DNA of 64,000 nucleotides, from contig NZ_MJAJ01000011.1 in NCBI RefSeq assembly GCF_001746365.1, positions 101,017 to 165,016 on the forward strand, read 5' to 3'. The notes under the pieces were generated by a model. It worked only from the letters and a program-made list of their open reading frames with translations, did no database searches and was not told where the DNA came from. The position numbers and the translations under genes were made by a program. The stretch is from Streptomyces sp. LUP30. GTDB lineage: Bacteria; Actinomycetota; Actinomycetes; Streptomycetales; Streptomycetaceae. Below, piece by piece: positions 9,282-18,072 of this stretch (positions are counted from its first letter, which is position 1; each line of letters opens with the position of its first letter).

Positions 9282-10019
9282 CTACCTCTCGGCCTTCGCC
9301 TTGTAGCCCCGGCCCCACTGCAGCCCCCACCCGTAGAGCCGGTCCAGCTCGGCCTGGAAGCCGTAGACGAAGCGCACCTCGCGTCGCACGATCAGCTCCC
9401 CCTTGACGTTCTCGATCATCACCACCGCGCACGAGCGGGCCTGCGGATGCCGCTCGTCGAGGCCTATCTCGATCCGCGGCCCGTTGCTCGGGTACAGCGT
9501 GACGATCGCGTGCGTGCGGTCGAAGGCCGGCGTCTGGTCGTAGATGTAGACGAAGACGAGCAGCCGCTTGATCTGCTCGCGGTGGTCGAGGTTGACGTAC
9601 ATCGTCTCGCCGGACGCCGAACCGAACCGGTCGTCCCCGCTCAGCTTCACGTACGGCGCCGCGTTCACGTCGCCCAGCAGACCGCCCAGCGGCTGGACGA
9701 CGCCCTTCGTGCCGTCGGCCAGCTCGTACAGGCAGCCGAGGTCGAGGTCGACGTTGACCATGCTCTGGCTGTGCTCGATGACCTCCGGGGGCCGCAGCGC
9801 CTTGAAGGGGTGGCGCAGCAGGCTCTCCCGCTGCAGCCCGCCGATGTCGGACGTGCGCATCCGCCAGGCCAGGTTCACCCGCAGGTTGCCGGTCGCGGCG
9901 CCCTGTTTGGTGAGGGACACCGTGTGATGCCGTTTGGTCAGTTCGATCGCGTTGGTGGCCGCGCTGCCCGAGTCGAAGTCGGCCGCCCTGCTGCCCAGGA
10001 TTCCGTCGAAGAAGCCCAT
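9282..10019 (-). CDS. TerA/TerF-like TerD-domain protein
   Basis: A 245-residue protein starting MGFFDGILGSR (ATG 10019, preceded by a GGGGGCGGG purine run; a GTG at 10097 is less likely). It lacks the short TerD layout. It has paired jelly-roll-like blocks with VNVDLDLGCLYELADGTKG, a signature of the TerA/TerF branch, then GDDRFGSASGETMYVNLDH and KRLLVFVYIYDQ. The C-terminus is basic. Family knowledge places it in the Ter stress system together with TerD and TerC. It is 117 nt downstream of the DUF475 gene, but a branched hairpin separates them, so it may be expressed at a lower level or from its own promoter. Confidence 0.8.
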   Translation of the reverse strand: MGFFDGILGSRAADFDSGSAATNAIELTKRHHTVSLTKQGAATGNLRVNLAWRMRTSDIGGLQRESLLRHPFKALRPPEVIEHSQSMVNVDLDLGCLYELADGTKGVVQPLGGLLGDVNAAPYVKLSGDDRFGSASGETMYVNLDHREQIKRLLVFVYIYDQTPAFDRTHAIVTLYPSNGPRIEIGLDERHPQARSCAVVMIENVKGELIVRREVRFVYGFQAELDRLYGWGLQWGRGYKAKAER

Positions 10020-10064
10020 TCCCGCCCCCACATCCACGTCCACGGCATTCGCCGGAACAGACTG

Positions 10065-10109
10065 ACGGGGCGGCCGTGCGAAGGACAGTGTCCTCACCGG
10101 CCGCCCCGT
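10065..10109 (-). terminator. Branched hairpin between DUF475 and TerA/F-like genes
   Basis: ACGGGGCGGCC (10065-10075) and GGCCGCCCCGT (10099-10109) pair perfectly over 11 bp. Inside the loop AGGACA / TGTCCT make a second small stem. The structure sits 28 nt past the DUF475 stop and 46 nt before the next start on the same strand, so it probably terminates or attenuates transcription. Confidence 0.55.
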
Positions 10110-10136
10110 TCAGAGCGTTCCTCACTCAGCGTGCGG

Positions 10137-11285
10137 TCACACCCCGGACGAGACCTCAGTCTTCTCGTCCGAGCCCCGGGCTTTTCCCTCTGCCGCTGCC
10201 AGCGCCTTGTTGCGGCGCACGGAGGACCAGAAGGACCAGGCGATCAGGACGACGCCGACGAGGCCGGTGATGACCTCGTTGATCTGGTACTGGATGGTGA
10301 CCATGAGGATGACGGCGAGGGCGCCGATCGCGTAGTGGGCGCCGTGCTCCAGGTAGACGTAGTCGTCGAGGGTGCCCTGGCGGACGAGGTACACGGTGAG
10401 CGAGCGGACGTACATGGCGCCGACGCCGAGGCCGAGGGCCATCAGGACGATGTCGTTGGTGATGGCGAAGGCGCCGATCACGCCGTCGAAGGAGAAGGAC
10501 GCGTCCAGGACCTCGAGGTAGAGGAACATGAAGAACGCGGCCTGGCCGGCGAGGACGACCGGCGAACGCTTCTTCCCGGTCCGCGCGGCCTCTTCCTCCT
10601 CCTCGTGCTCACGCTCCTCCTCTTCCTCGAGCTTGTCCTCGAAGTAGCCGGAGAGGCCGCCGACGACCATGTACGTGATCAGACCGGCGATGCCCGAGAT
10701 CAGGACCGTCTGCGCCTTGTCGACGTGCGCTCCGCCGTGCTGGTGGGCGTGGGTGGCGAAGGTGAAGGACGTGATCAGCAGGACGACCAGCGCGATGCAG
10801 ACCGACAGCATGTCGACCTTGCCCAGCTTGGCGAGCGGGCGCTCGATCCAGCGAAGCCACTGGATGTCCCGGTCCTCGAAGATGAAGTCCAGGAAGATCA
10901 TCAGCAGGAACATGCCACCGAAGGCCGCGATCGACGGGTGCGCGTCGGTGACGAGCTGCTGGTACTTGTCCTTGTCGTTGAGCGCGAGGTCCACCGCGTC
11001 GATCGGACCGATCTTGGCGCTGATGGCGACGATGACGACGGGAAAGACCAGCCGCATGCCGAAGACGGCGATCAGCACGCCCACCGTGAGGAAGATCTTC
11101 TGCCAGAAGGCGCTCATCTTCTTCAGGATTCCGGCGTTGACCACCGCGTTGTCGAACGACAGCGAGATTTCGAGGACGCAGAGGATCGCCACGATGCCGA
11201 GCGCCTCCCACCCCCCGTAGAAGCCCGCCGCCACGAGGCCGAGCGCGGTGATCGCGAACGACCAGCCGAAGGTTTTCAGAAGCAC
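10137..11285 (-). CDS. DUF475 (TerC-like) integral membrane protein
   Basis: A 382-residue membrane protein with about eight to nine hydrophobic segments, start GTG 11285. Two repeated acidic membrane motifs, ISLSFDNAVVNAGIL near residue 40 and DASFSFDGVIGAFAI near residue 240, match the metal-transport signature of the TerC/DUF475 family. A cytoplasmic loop near residue 195 is a run of Glu (LEEEEEREHEEEEEAA). A His/Gly/Ala stretch (HAHQHGGAH) near 170 might bind metal. TerC proteins are proposed to export or sense metal ions and to organise Ter complexes at the membrane. The gene lies between TerD paralogues and has an unusual structured leader. Confidence 0.86.
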   Translation of the reverse strand: MLLKTFGWSFAITALGLVAAGFYGGWEALGIVAILCVLEISLSFDNAVVNAGILKKMSAFWQKIFLTVGVLIAVFGMRLVFPVVIVAISAKIGPIDAVDLALNDKDKYQQLVTDAHPSIAAFGGMFLLMIFLDFIFEDRDIQWLRWIERPLAKLGKVDMLSVCIALVVLLITSFTFATHAHQHGGAHVDKAQTVLISGIAGLITYMVVGGLSGYFEDKLEEEEEREHEEEEEAARTGKKRSPVVLAGQAAFFMFLYLEVLDASFSFDGVIGAFAITNDIVLMALGLGVGAMYVRSLTVYLVRQGTLDDYVYLEHGAHYAIGALAVILMVTIQYQINEVITGLVGVVLIAWSFWSSVRRNKALAAAEGKARGSDEKTEVSSGV

Positions 11286-11345
11286 TGGCTACCCAATCGT
11301 GTATTGGGGGTCCTCCCAGACGGTGTCTGGGCGGAGGGCCTCCCC
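11286..11345 (-). promoter_or_regulatory. Structured 5' leader of the DUF475 gene (possible riboswitch)
   Basis: Two hairpins lie directly before the GTG. The distal one is CCCAGAC (11315-11321) / GTCTGGG (11325-11331), flanked by pairing TCC/GGA and by outer G-run (11306-11310) / C-run (11342-11345) pairing. The proximal one is CCCAAT (11292-11297) / ATTGGG (11303-11308), which covers the only weak ribosome site. The outer pairing of the first uses the same bases as the second, so the two are partly exclusive. TerC-family genes in other bacteria are often under the Mn-sensing yybP-ykoY riboswitch; I cannot confirm that consensus here. Confidence 0.5.
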
Positions 11346-11467
11346 GCGCCGTACTCGGCTTTACGAAACGTTGACTTTCAGCTGCTGAGTCTAAGGGTCG
11401 ACCGTTACGTGCGGTACAGGCGGCCCCGTACCGACCGGTAGCCGGGTTGCCGAAGAGGCCGGAGCCG

Positions 11468-12043
11468 CTAGGAGACGTTCACCCCGAAGTCCAGGGCAAT
11501 GCCCCGCAGTCCGGACGCGTACCCCTGTCCCACGGCCCTGAACTTCCACTCGCCCTGGTAGCGGTAGAGCTCGCCGAAGATCATGGCCGTCTCCGTGCTC
11601 GCGTCCTCGCTGAGGTCGTAGCGGGCGAGTTCCTGGCCGTCGGCCTGGTTGACCACGCGGATGAAGGCGTTGGCCACCTGTCCGAAGGTCTGGCCCCGCT
11701 CGTCGGCCATGTGGATGGAGACCGGGAAGACGATCTTGTCGCACTGCGGCGGCACCTTGGGAAGGTTCACCAGGAGCGACTCGTCGTCGCCTTCGCCCTC
11801 ACCGGTGAGGTTGTCGCCGGTGTGCTCGACCGAGCCGTCCGGGCTCGTGAGCTGGTTGTAGAAGACGAACCACTCGTCCCCCATCACCCGGCCGTCGGTG
11901 CACAGCAGTGCGCTGGCGTCCAGGTCGAAGGGGGCTCCGGTGGTGGAGCGCGCGTCCCAGCCGAGTCCGACCATCACCTGAGTGAGGTTCGGCGCGGCCT
12001 TGGACAGGGAGACGTTGCCTCCCTTGGCGAGCGTGACGCCCAT
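11468..12043 (-). CDS. terD: TerD-family Ca-binding stress protein
   Basis: A 191-residue stand-alone TerD protein. It begins [15 protein letters not shown] and contains [10 protein letters not shown] with [15 protein letters not shown] (Ca-binding Asp and Glu), [14 protein letters not shown], and the C-terminal block [18 protein letters not shown]. Length and motifs are canonical. GGAGG stands nine bases before ATG 12043. It is a close paralogue of the next TerD upstream (12167-12742). A very stable hairpin lies between them. Family members bind calcium and contribute to tellurite and oxidative stress tolerance; the precise cellular task is unsettled. Confidence 0.93.
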   Translation of the reverse strand: MGVTLAKGGNVSLSKAAPNLTQVMVGLGWDARSTTGAPFDLDASALLCTDGRVMGDEWFVFYNQLTSPDGSVEHTGDNLTGEGEGDDESLLVNLPKVPPQCDKIVFPVSIHMADERGQTFGQVANAFIRVVNQADGQELARYDLSEDASTETAMIFGELYRYQGEWKFRAVGQGYASGLRGIALDFGVNVS

Positions 12044-12096
12044 GTTGCTGGTCCTCCCCTAGGTGGTGCTCGGTGCTGCCTCTTGGTTGTCCTGCG

Positions 12097-12133
12097 CGTC
12101 CGGCGCCGACCGTAAACGGTGCGGCGCCGGACG
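12097..12133 (-). terminator. Long hairpin between the two terD paralogues
   Basis: CGTCCGGCGCCG (12097-12108) pairs with CGGCGCCGGACG (12122-12133), and the stem continues inward through ACCGT/ACGGT, giving about 17 bp with a single-base bulge. It lies between the stop of the upstream terD and the start of the downstream one, so it can terminate or protect the upstream transcript. Confidence 0.6.
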
Positions 12134-12166
12134 GAGCTGACGTTCGGGTGACTTCGGCCCTGCGGC

Positions 12167-12742
12167 TCAGACGTTGACGCCGAAGTCCTGCGCGATACCG
12201 CGCAGGCCCGACGCGTAGCCCTGGCCGATGGCACGGAACTTCCACTCGGCGCCGTGCCGGTAGAGCTCGCCGAAGACCATGGCGGTCTCGGTCGACGCGT
12301 CCTCGCTCAGGTCGTAGCGGGCGATCTCGGCGCCGCCGGCCTGGTTCACGACGCGGATGAACGCGTTGCGGACCTGCCCGAAGGACTGCTGGCGGTTCTC
12401 GGCGTCGTAGATCGAGACCGGGAAGACGATCTTCTCGACGTCGGCCGGGACCGCGGCGAGGTTCACCTTGATCGCCTCGTCGTCGCCCTCGCCCTCACCG
12501 GTGGTGTTGTCACCGGTGTGCTCGACCGAGCCGTCGGGGCTCTTGAGGTTGTTGAAGAAGACGAAGTTGGCGTCGCTGCCGACCTTGCCCGAGTTGTTCA
12601 GCAGCAGCGCGCTGGCGTCCAGGTCGAAGTCCGTGCCGGTCGTGGTGCGCACGTCCCATCCCAGACCGACGATGACCGCGGTCAGGCCCGGGGCCTCCTT
12701 GGTCAGCGAAACGTTGCCGCCCTTGCTGAGGCTGACTCCCAC
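12167..12742 (-). CDS. terD: TerD-family Ca-binding stress protein
   Basis: A 191-residue TerD protein starting at GTG 12742 with TGGAGGACCC directly upstream. Motifs are [43 protein letters not shown] and [16 protein letters not shown]. It differs from the downstream paralogue mainly in the region around residues 40-70. It is the first Ter gene of this strand; the gap to the peroxiredoxin gene carries its promoter, with a GGATC N8 GATCC inverted repeat near 12794-12811 as a possible control site. Together with the other TerD, TerA/F and DUF475 genes it makes the sensor/structural half of the Ter island. Confidence 0.93.
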   Translation of the reverse strand: MGVSLSKGGNVSLTKEAPGLTAVIVGLGWDVRTTTGTDFDLDASALLLNNSGKVGSDANFVFFNNLKSPDGSVEHTGDNTTGEGEGDDEAIKVNLAAVPADVEKIVFPVSIYDAENRQQSFGQVRNAFIRVVNQAGGAEIARYDLSEDASTETAMVFGELYRHGAEWKFRAIGQGYASGLRGIAQDFGVNV

Positions 12743-12927
12743 GGGTCCTCCATTGGTGTCCTGGGGCGGGGGCCCCGTCCTGCGTTGGATATCGGATCAA
12801 CGAGTCGATCCTAGTGACGGGTTCCCGGACGACGCAGGCCCCGCACCCGAAGAATCACAGGGTGTCGGGATCCGGGCGCCGGGATCCGGAAGTCCGAGAG
12901 CCACGGCCCCGCGGGATCGGAGCGGGA

Positions 12928-13386
12928 TCAGAGGGTGTCGAGCGCCTTGACGTACGCGCCGAGGTCACGGGCGTCCGGCAGCGCGTTGACGACCGTCCAG
13001 CGCACGACGCCCTCCTTGTCGATGACGAAGGTGCCGCGCACCGCGCAGCCCTTGTCCTCGGCGAAGACGCCATAGGCGCGGGAGACCTCGCCGTGCGGCC
13101 AGAAGTCGCTGAGCAGCGGGTACTCCAGGCCCTCCTGCTCGGCGAAGACGCGCAGGGTGTGGATGGAGTCGTTGGAGACGGCGAGCACCTCGGTCTCGCG
13201 GTCGGCGAACTTCGGGAGGTTGTCGCGCACCTCGCACAGCTCGCCCGTGCACACGCCGGTGAAGGCGAAAGGGTAGAAGAGCAGGATCACGTTCTTGCTG
13301 CCCCGGAAGTCGGAGAGCTTCACGTCCCGGCCGTGGTTGTCCTTGAGCTCGAAGTCAGGGGCCTTGTCGCCGACCTGGATCGCCAT
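12928..13386 (-). CDS. AhpE/BCP-type peroxiredoxin
   Basis: A 152-residue thioredoxin-fold peroxidase. The active-site block [15 protein letters not shown] carries peroxidatic Cys46; a second Cys (Cys51) five residues on may resolve it, as in BCP-type enzymes. APDFELKD and [12 protein letters not shown] precede it; [13 protein letters not shown] follows. It reduces hydrogen peroxide and organic hydroperoxides in the cytoplasm using a thiol donor. The gene stands alone between two hairpins, downstream of DUF3052 and upstream of the Ter island. Its closeness to stress genes is consistent with redox defence but does not prove a shared role. Confidence 0.9.
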   Translation of the reverse strand: MAIQVGDKAPDFELKDNHGRDVKLSDFRGSKNVILLFYPFAFTGVCTGELCEVRDNLPKFADRETEVLAVSNDSIHTLRVFAEQEGLEYPLLSDFWPHGEVSRAYGVFAEDKGCAVRGTFVIDKEGVVRWTVVNALPDARDLGAYVKALDTL

Positions 13387-13452
13387 CGCCTGGATGTCCC
13401 TTCGTGGGCTGTCTGGGTGAGAACAGCCTACGCAGCGATCACCGGGACCGAC

Positions 13453-13485
13453 GGACGGGCCGGGTCACGAGGACCCGGCCCGTCC
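13453..13485 (-). terminator. Strong hairpin after the DUF3052 gene
   Basis: GGACGGGCCGGGTC (13453-13466) and GACCCGGCCCGTCC (13472-13485) give a perfect 14-bp GC stem with a 5-nt loop. It is 36 nt past the DUF3052 stop and upstream of the peroxiredoxin start, as expected for a Streptomyces terminator. Confidence 0.7.
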
Positions 13486-13521
13486 GGGCTCGATCACTTC
13501 TGGGACGTCACTCCTCGGACG

Positions 13522-13959
13522 TCACTTCTTGGACTTGGCGGCCTTGGGCGTCACCAGCCGGCTGCCGCTCCAGTCCTTGCCCACGCTGACGCTCTTGCTG
13601 GCCGACAGACCCGCAGTCGTCGCGGCTTCGGAGATGTCGCTCGGCTCCACGTATCCCGTACGGCCGGTCTTCGGCGTCAGGAGGAGGATCGACCCGCCTT
13701 CTTCGATGTACGTGGTGGCGTCCACCAGCGCATCCGTCAGGTCTCCGTCATCGTCGCGGAACCAGAGCACTACGGCGTCGGCGACGTCGTCGTAGTCCTC
13801 GTCCACCAGATCGCTGCCGATGACTTCCTCGATGGACTCGCGGAGCTCCTGGTCGACGTCGTCGTCGTAGCCGATCTCCTGGACCACCTGCTCGGGCTGG
13901 AAACCCAGCCTGACGGCAGGGCTGGTCCGCTCCTCCGCGTGGTCCGCGGTCGCGCTCAC
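13522..13959 (-). CDS. DUF3052 domain protein
   Basis: A 145-residue cytoplasmic protein. The GTG at 13959 is chosen because AGGAGG precedes it by six bases; longer in-frame starts lack this. The N-terminal half is very acidic (GYDDDVDQELRESIEEVIG, DEDYDDVADAVVLWFRDDDGD); the C-terminal half is basic and ends AAKSKK. This fits DUF3052, a conserved actinobacterial family without an assigned function that I know of. It is divergent from aceE across a 394-nt gap, a neighbourhood I recall from other Streptomyces. Confidence 0.8.
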   Translation of the reverse strand: MSATADHAEERTSPAVRLGFQPEQVVQEIGYDDDVDQELRESIEEVIGSDLVDEDYDDVADAVVLWFRDDDGDLTDALVDATTYIEEGGSILLLTPKTGRTGYVEPSDISEAATTAGLSASKSVSVGKDWSGSRLVTPKAAKSKK

Positions 13960-14213
13960 GGGTTGCCTCCTGATCATGATTTGGGAATATCTCAGCCACG
14001 CGCGTGCGCGAGGCATTGGCCGTAGTCCACACGGGCGGGACGGATCGCGCAAGTACCCGGCGGTTCGGACCGCCGAAACGGTGACGATCCTGGCCGTGTC
14101 GACGCAACTCCAGGCACTCGATGCGGACGAATGGTGACGCACACCACACCTATCTGCCCTGTTTGCGTATTTGAGAACCATCCAAGGGTACGAGATTCGA
14201 ACGGGTGCCGGTT

Positions 14214-14249
14214 ACCTAGGGGTAGAGATGACGTTTGCGGCCCCTAGGT
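14214..14249 (+). promoter_or_regulatory. aceE: Inverted CCTAGG repeat upstream of aceE
   Basis: ACCTAGGGG (14214-14222) and its exact reverse complement CCCCTAGGT (14241-14249) are separated by 18 nt. The CCTAGG cores are 28 bp apart centre to centre, close to 2.7 helical turns. The site is about 105 nt before the aceE start, a typical place for an operator of a pyruvate-dehydrogenase regulator. The cognate protein is unknown. Confidence 0.5.
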
Positions 14250-14254
14250 ACACG

Positions 14255-14338
14255 ATGGGGGCGGTGCAGCTACTGGAGAAGCAGCTTCATACCGGTGAGA
14301 TTCCCAGCAAGACAAAACAGCCCCACACAGCCCTCTGA
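14255..14338 (+). other. Possible 27-codon upstream reading frame before aceE
   Basis: ATG at 14255 opens a frame MGAVQLLEKQLHTGE... that ends in TGA at 14338, 15 nt before the aceE start. It has no clear ribosome site and uses codons rare in Streptomyces (CTA, AAA, ACA). It could be a regulatory leader or chance. Confidence 0.2.
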
Positions 14339-14353
14339 CAGGTAAGGAACAGC

Positions 14354-17101
14354 GTGGCTTCCGGATCCGATCGCAACCCGATCATCATTGGCGGCCTTCC
14401 TAGTCAGGTTCCTGACTTCGATCCCGAGGAAACCCAGGAGTGGCTCGACTCCCTCGACGCCGCGATCGACGAGCGCGGCCGGGAGCGGGCCCGCTATCTC
14501 ATGCTGCGCCTGATCGAGCGGGCCCGCGAGAAGCGCGTGGCCGTGCCCGAGATGCGCAGCACGGACTACGTCAACACCATCCCCACCAGGGCCGAGCCGT
14601 TCTTCCCGGGCAACGAGGAGATCGAGCGCAAGATCCTCAACGCGACCCGCTGGAACGCGGCCGTGATGGTGTCCAGGGCCCAGCGCCCCGGCATCGGCGT
14701 GGGCGGTCACATCGCCACCTTCGCCTCCTCCGCGTCCCTCTACGACGTCGGCTTCAACCACTTCTTCCGCGGCAAGGACGAGGGCGACGGCGGCGACCAG
14801 GTCTTCTTCCAGGGCCATGCCTCGCCGGGCATCTACGCGCGCGCGTTCCTGCTCGACCGGCTCAGCGAGGACAATCTCGACGCGTTCCGCCAGGAGAAGT
14901 CGAAGGCGCCGCACGGGCTGTCCTCGTACCCCCATCCGCGGCTGATGCCGGACTTCTGGGAGTTCCCGACGGTGTCGATGGGCCTCGGCCCGATCGGCGC
15001 CATCTACCAGGCGCGGATGAACCGCTACATGCACGCGCGCGGGATCGCCGACACGTCGAAGTCGCATGTGTGGGCGTTCCTCGGCGACGGCGAGATGGAC
15101 GAGCCGGAGTCGCTCGGCCAGCTGACCATCGCCGCCCGCGAGGGCCTGGACAACCTGACCTTCGTCGTCAACTGCAACCTGCAGCGGCTCGACGGCCCGG
15201 TGCGCGGCAACGGCAAGGTGATCCAGGAACTGGAGTCGGTCTTCCGCGGCGCCGGCTGGAACGTGATCAAGCTGATCTGGGACCGGTCGTGGGACCCGCT
15301 GCTCGCGCAGGACCGCGACGGCATCCTCGTCAACCGGATGAACACCACGCCGGACGGCCAGTTCCAGACCTACGCCACCGAGTCCGGCTCCTACATCCGT
15401 GACCACTTCTTCGGCGACGACCAGCGGCTGCGCGCGATGGTCGAGGGCATGACCGACGACCAGATCCTGCACCTGGGCCGCGGCGGTCACGACCACAAGA
15501 AGATCTACGCGGCGTTCAAGGCGGCCGTGGAGCACACCGGCCAGCCGACGGTCATCCTCGCCAAGACGGTCAAGGGCTGGACGCTGGGCCCGAACTTCGA
15601 GGGCCGCAACGCCACGCACCAGATGAAGAAGCTGACGGTCGCCGACCTCAAGGGCTTCCGCGACCGGCTGCACCTGCCGATCTCCGACAAGGAGCTGGAC
15701 GGCGGCCTCCCGCCGTACTTCCACCCGGGCCGGAACTCGGAAGAGATCCAGTACATGCACGACCGCCGCAAGGGCCTCGGCGGCTATGTGCCGACCCGTG
15801 TCGTGCGCTCGAAGCCGCTCGCACTGCCGGACGACAAGACGTACGCGACCGTGAAGAAGGGTTCGGGTCAGCAGTCGATCGCCACCACCATGGCGTTTGT
15901 GCGGTTGCTCAAGGACCTCATGCGGGACAAGGAACTCGGCAAGCGGTTCGTACTGATCGCGCCGGACGAGTACCGCACCTTCGGCATGGACTCCTTCTTC
16001 CCGAGTGCGAAGATCTACAACCCGCTCGGCCAGCAGTACGAGTCGGTCGACCGTGAGCTGCTGCTCGCGTACAAGGAGTCCCCGACCGGGCAGATGCTGC
16101 ACGACGGCATCTCGGAGGCCGGCTGCACGGCGTCCCTGATCGCCGCGGGCTCGGCGTACGCCACGCACGGCGAACCGCTGATCCCGGTCTACGTCTTCTA
16201 CTCGATGTTCGGTTTCCAGCGCACGGGTGACCAGTTCTGGCAGATGGCGGACCAGCTGGCACGCGGATTCGTCCTCGGCGCGACCGCCGGCCGTACGACG
16301 CTGACCGGTGAGGGCCTGCAGCACGCGGACGGCCACTCGCAGCTGCTCGCCTCGACGAACCCGGGCTGCGTCGCCTACGACCCCGCCTACGGCTTCGAGA
16401 TCGCGCACATCGTGCAGGACGGGCTCCGGAGGATGTACGGCAGCTCCCCCGAGCACCCGCACGGCGAGGACGTCTTCTACTACCTCACGGTCTACAACGA
16501 GCCCATCCAGCACCCGGCCGAGCCGGAGAACGTGGACGCCGAGGGCATCGTCAAGGGCATCCACCGCTTCAGCGAGGGCACGGCGGGCTCGATTCCGGCG
16601 CAGATCATCGCCTCGGGCGTGGCCGTCCCCTGGGCGGTCGAGGCGCAGAAGATCCTCGCCGAGGAGTGGAACGTCCGGGCCGACGTCTGGTCGGCCACCT
16701 CCTGGAACGAGCTGCGGCGCGAGGCCGTCGACGTCGAGCGGCACAACCTGCTGCACCCGGAGGAGGAGCAGCGGGTGCCGTACGTGACGCGCAAGCTGGC
16801 CGGGGCCGAGGGGCCGTTCGTGGCCGTCTCGGACTGGATGCGGTCGGTGCCGGACCAGATCGCCCGCTGGGTGCCGGGCACGTACCAGTCGCTGGGGGCA
16901 GACGGCTTCGGCTTCGCCGACACCCGCGGCGCGGCTCGGCGGTTCTTCCACATCGACGCCCAGTCGGTGGTCGTCGGCGTGCTCACCGAGCTGGCCAAGG
17001 AGGGCAAGATCGACCGGTCGCTGCTGAAGCAGGCCATCGACCGGTACCAGCTGCTGGACGCGTCGGCGGCGGACCCGGGGGCGGCCGGGGGCGACGCGTA
17101 G
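14354..17101 (+). CDS. aceE: Pyruvate dehydrogenase E1 component, homodimeric
   Basis: A 915-residue E1 of the AceE type, which decarboxylates pyruvate with thiamine diphosphate and passes the acetyl group to the E2 lipoyl domain. The GTG at 14354 has AAGGAA seven bases upstream. The thiamine-diphosphate motif is [12 protein letters not shown] ... FVVNCN at about residues 246-279. [30 protein letters not shown] and the [14 protein letters not shown] block of the C-terminal half are family signatures. Length is normal. It is monocistronic, with a terminator 18 nt after the stop. Actinobacteria combine AceE with an E2 encoded elsewhere; no E2 or E3 gene is in this window. Confidence 0.96.
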   Translation: MASGSDRNPIIIGGLPSQVPDFDPEETQEWLDSLDAAIDERGRERARYLMLRLIERAREKRVAVPEMRSTDYVNTIPTRAEPFFPGNEEIERKILNATRWNAAVMVSRAQRPGIGVGGHIATFASSASLYDVGFNHFFRGKDEGDGGDQVFFQGHASPGIYARAFLLDRLSEDNLDAFRQEKSKAPHGLSSYPHPRLMPDFWEFPTVSMGLGPIGAIYQARMNRYMHARGIADTSKSHVWAFLGDGEMDEPESLGQLTIAAREGLDNLTFVVNCNLQRLDGPVRGNGKVIQELESVFRGAGWNVIKLIWDRSWDPLLAQDRDGILVNRMNTTPDGQFQTYATESGSYIRDHFFGDDQRLRAMVEGMTDDQILHLGRGGHDHKKIYAAFKAAVEHTGQPTVILAKTVKGWTLGPNFEGRNATHQMKKLTVADLKGFRDRLHLPISDKELDGGLPPYFHPGRNSEEIQYMHDRRKGLGGYVPTRVVRSKPLALPDDKTYATVKKGSGQQSIATTMAFVRLLKDLMRDKELGKRFVLIAPDEYRTFGMDSFFPSAKIYNPLGQQYESVDRELLLAYKESPTGQMLHDGISEAGCTASLIAAGSAYATHGEPLIPVYVFYSMFGFQRTGDQFWQMADQLARGFVLGATAGRTTLTGEGLQHADGHSQLLASTNPGCVAYDPAYGFEIAHIVQDGLRRMYGSSPEHPHGEDVFYYLTVYNEPIQHPAEPENVDAEGIVKGIHRFSEGTAGSIPAQIIASGVAVPWAVEAQKILAEEWNVRADVWSATSWNELRREAVDVERHNLLHPEEEQRVPYVTRKLAGAEGPFVAVSDWMRSVPDQIARWVPGTYQSLGADGFGFADTRGAARRFFHIDAQSVVVGVLTELAKEGKIDRSLLKQAIDRYQLLDASAADPGAAGGDA

Positions 17102-17118
17102 AGGTCACCCGCGGGCGA

Positions 17119-17148
17119 GGGGCGGTGGAGCTTCGGCTCCCCCGCCCC
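17119..17148 (+). terminator. Intrinsic terminator of aceE
   Basis: GGGGCGGTGGAGC (17119-17131) and GCTCCCCCGCCCC (17136-17148) form a 13-bp stem with one mismatch and a TTCG tetraloop, followed by TTACTCGTTCTTT. This is a classical terminator. Confidence 0.85.
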
Positions 17149-17172
17149 TTACTCGTTCTTTACTATGCGGAC

Positions 17173-17949
17173 ATGCAACGACGAACGGCGCAGGACCGGC
17201 AGGACCGGTGGGAGCAGTGGACCCAGCGGCCGTTGCTGGCCCTCACCGTGGTGTTCGCCCTCGCCTACGCGGTGCCGATCGTGGACACCTCCGCCGGCAG
17301 GCCGCTGACGGTGGCCTGCACCTCGGTGGAGTGGGCGGTGTGGGGGACGTTCGCCGCGGACTACGTGGTCCGGCTGGCGCTGACGCCCGAGCGGCGCCTG
17401 TTCGTGCGGACGCACTGGCTGGACCTGTGCGCGGTGGTGCTGCCCCTGCTGCAACCGCTGCGGCTGTTGCGGCTCGTCTCGACGCTGCTGCTGGTGGGGC
17501 GGCGGGCGCGGATGGCCTCGCAGATCCGGATGACCACCTACGTCGTCGGGGCGGTCGTCGGGCTGCTGATGTTCGGTTCGCTCGCCGTGCTGTCGGTCGA
17601 GCGGGACTCGCCGGAGGGGAACATCCGGACACTGGGTGACGCCCTGTGGTGGTCGTTCACGACGATGACGACCGTGGGATACGGGGACCACTCTCCGACC
17701 ACCGGGCTGGGACGGATCATCGCCGTCGGGCTGATGCTCTCCGGGATCGCGCTGCTCGGTGTGGTGACCGCGAACATCGCGGCGTGGTTCATCGAGCGGT
17801 TCGACAAGGACGACGTCGAGGAACGCGCCCAGACGGAGGCGATCCTGGCGCTGACGGAGGAGGTGCGGGCGCTGCGGCGAGAGGTCGCGGCGCTGCAGGA
17901 CGGCGCCCGTGGGACCTCGTCGCTGACCTCCCGCCGACCGTCCGGGTAG
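17173..17949 (+). CDS. Voltage-gated-type potassium channel
   Basis: A 258-residue membrane protein. The selectivity filter TTMTTVGYGD is at 163-172, with a pore helix before it and a final membrane helix at about 180-205. Four earlier hydrophobic stretches are present, one with regularly spaced Arg (PLRLLRLVSTLLLVGRRARM), resembling an S4 sensor. A charged cytoplasmic tail (about 212-243) should form a coiled coil that may help tetramer assembly. It probably conducts K+ across the plasma membrane. ATG 17173 is chosen because it lies after the aceE terminator; longer starts would cross that hairpin. Confidence 0.88.
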   Translation: MQRRTAQDRQDRWEQWTQRPLLALTVVFALAYAVPIVDTSAGRPLTVACTSVEWAVWGTFAADYVVRLALTPERRLFVRTHWLDLCAVVLPLLQPLRLLRLVSTLLLVGRRARMASQIRMTTYVVGAVVGLLMFGSLAVLSVERDSPEGNIRTLGDALWWSFTTMTTVGYGDHSPTTGLGRIIAVGLMLSGIALLGVVTANIAAWFIERFDKDDVEERAQTEAILALTEEVRALRREVAALQDGARGTSSLTSRRPSG

Positions 17950-18072
17950 CGGGGCGGCCGGGAGGCGCGGGGAGTCGGGGCCTCGGAACGGCCCGCGGCC
18001 CGTCAGCCGGCCGTCGGAGCGGTCCGCTGCCGGCCAGTGCGTTCGCTGCCGGTCAGAGCGTTTCGCTGCCGG

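Larger units (their letters stand above)
13960..14353 (+). promoter_or_regulatory. Divergent control region DUF3052 / aceE
   Basis: This 394-nt gap has no convincing gene. It is less GC-rich than its surroundings near 14130-14210. Its notable features are a repeated CCTAGG element at 14214-14249 and a possible 27-codon upstream reading frame (14255-14338), both close to aceE. It presumably carries both promoters; I could not assign -35/-10 boxes with confidence. Confidence 0.6.

Noticed and set aside
11286..11345. Definite assignment as a yybP-ykoY riboswitch
   Set aside because: Only the gene family and a GGGGAG element fit; I could not find the rest of the consensus, so it is kept as a candidate structure only.
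14185..14210. A tRNA-like GATTCGAAC stretch
   Set aside because: The flanks cannot form a T-arm (CACCC against CTCGT), and no acceptor or anticodon arm can be drawn.
14270..16951. An 893-codon open frame antisense to aceE
   Set aside because: It mirrors the aceE codons; the product is Arg/Val/Leu-rich without family motifs and has no ribosome site.
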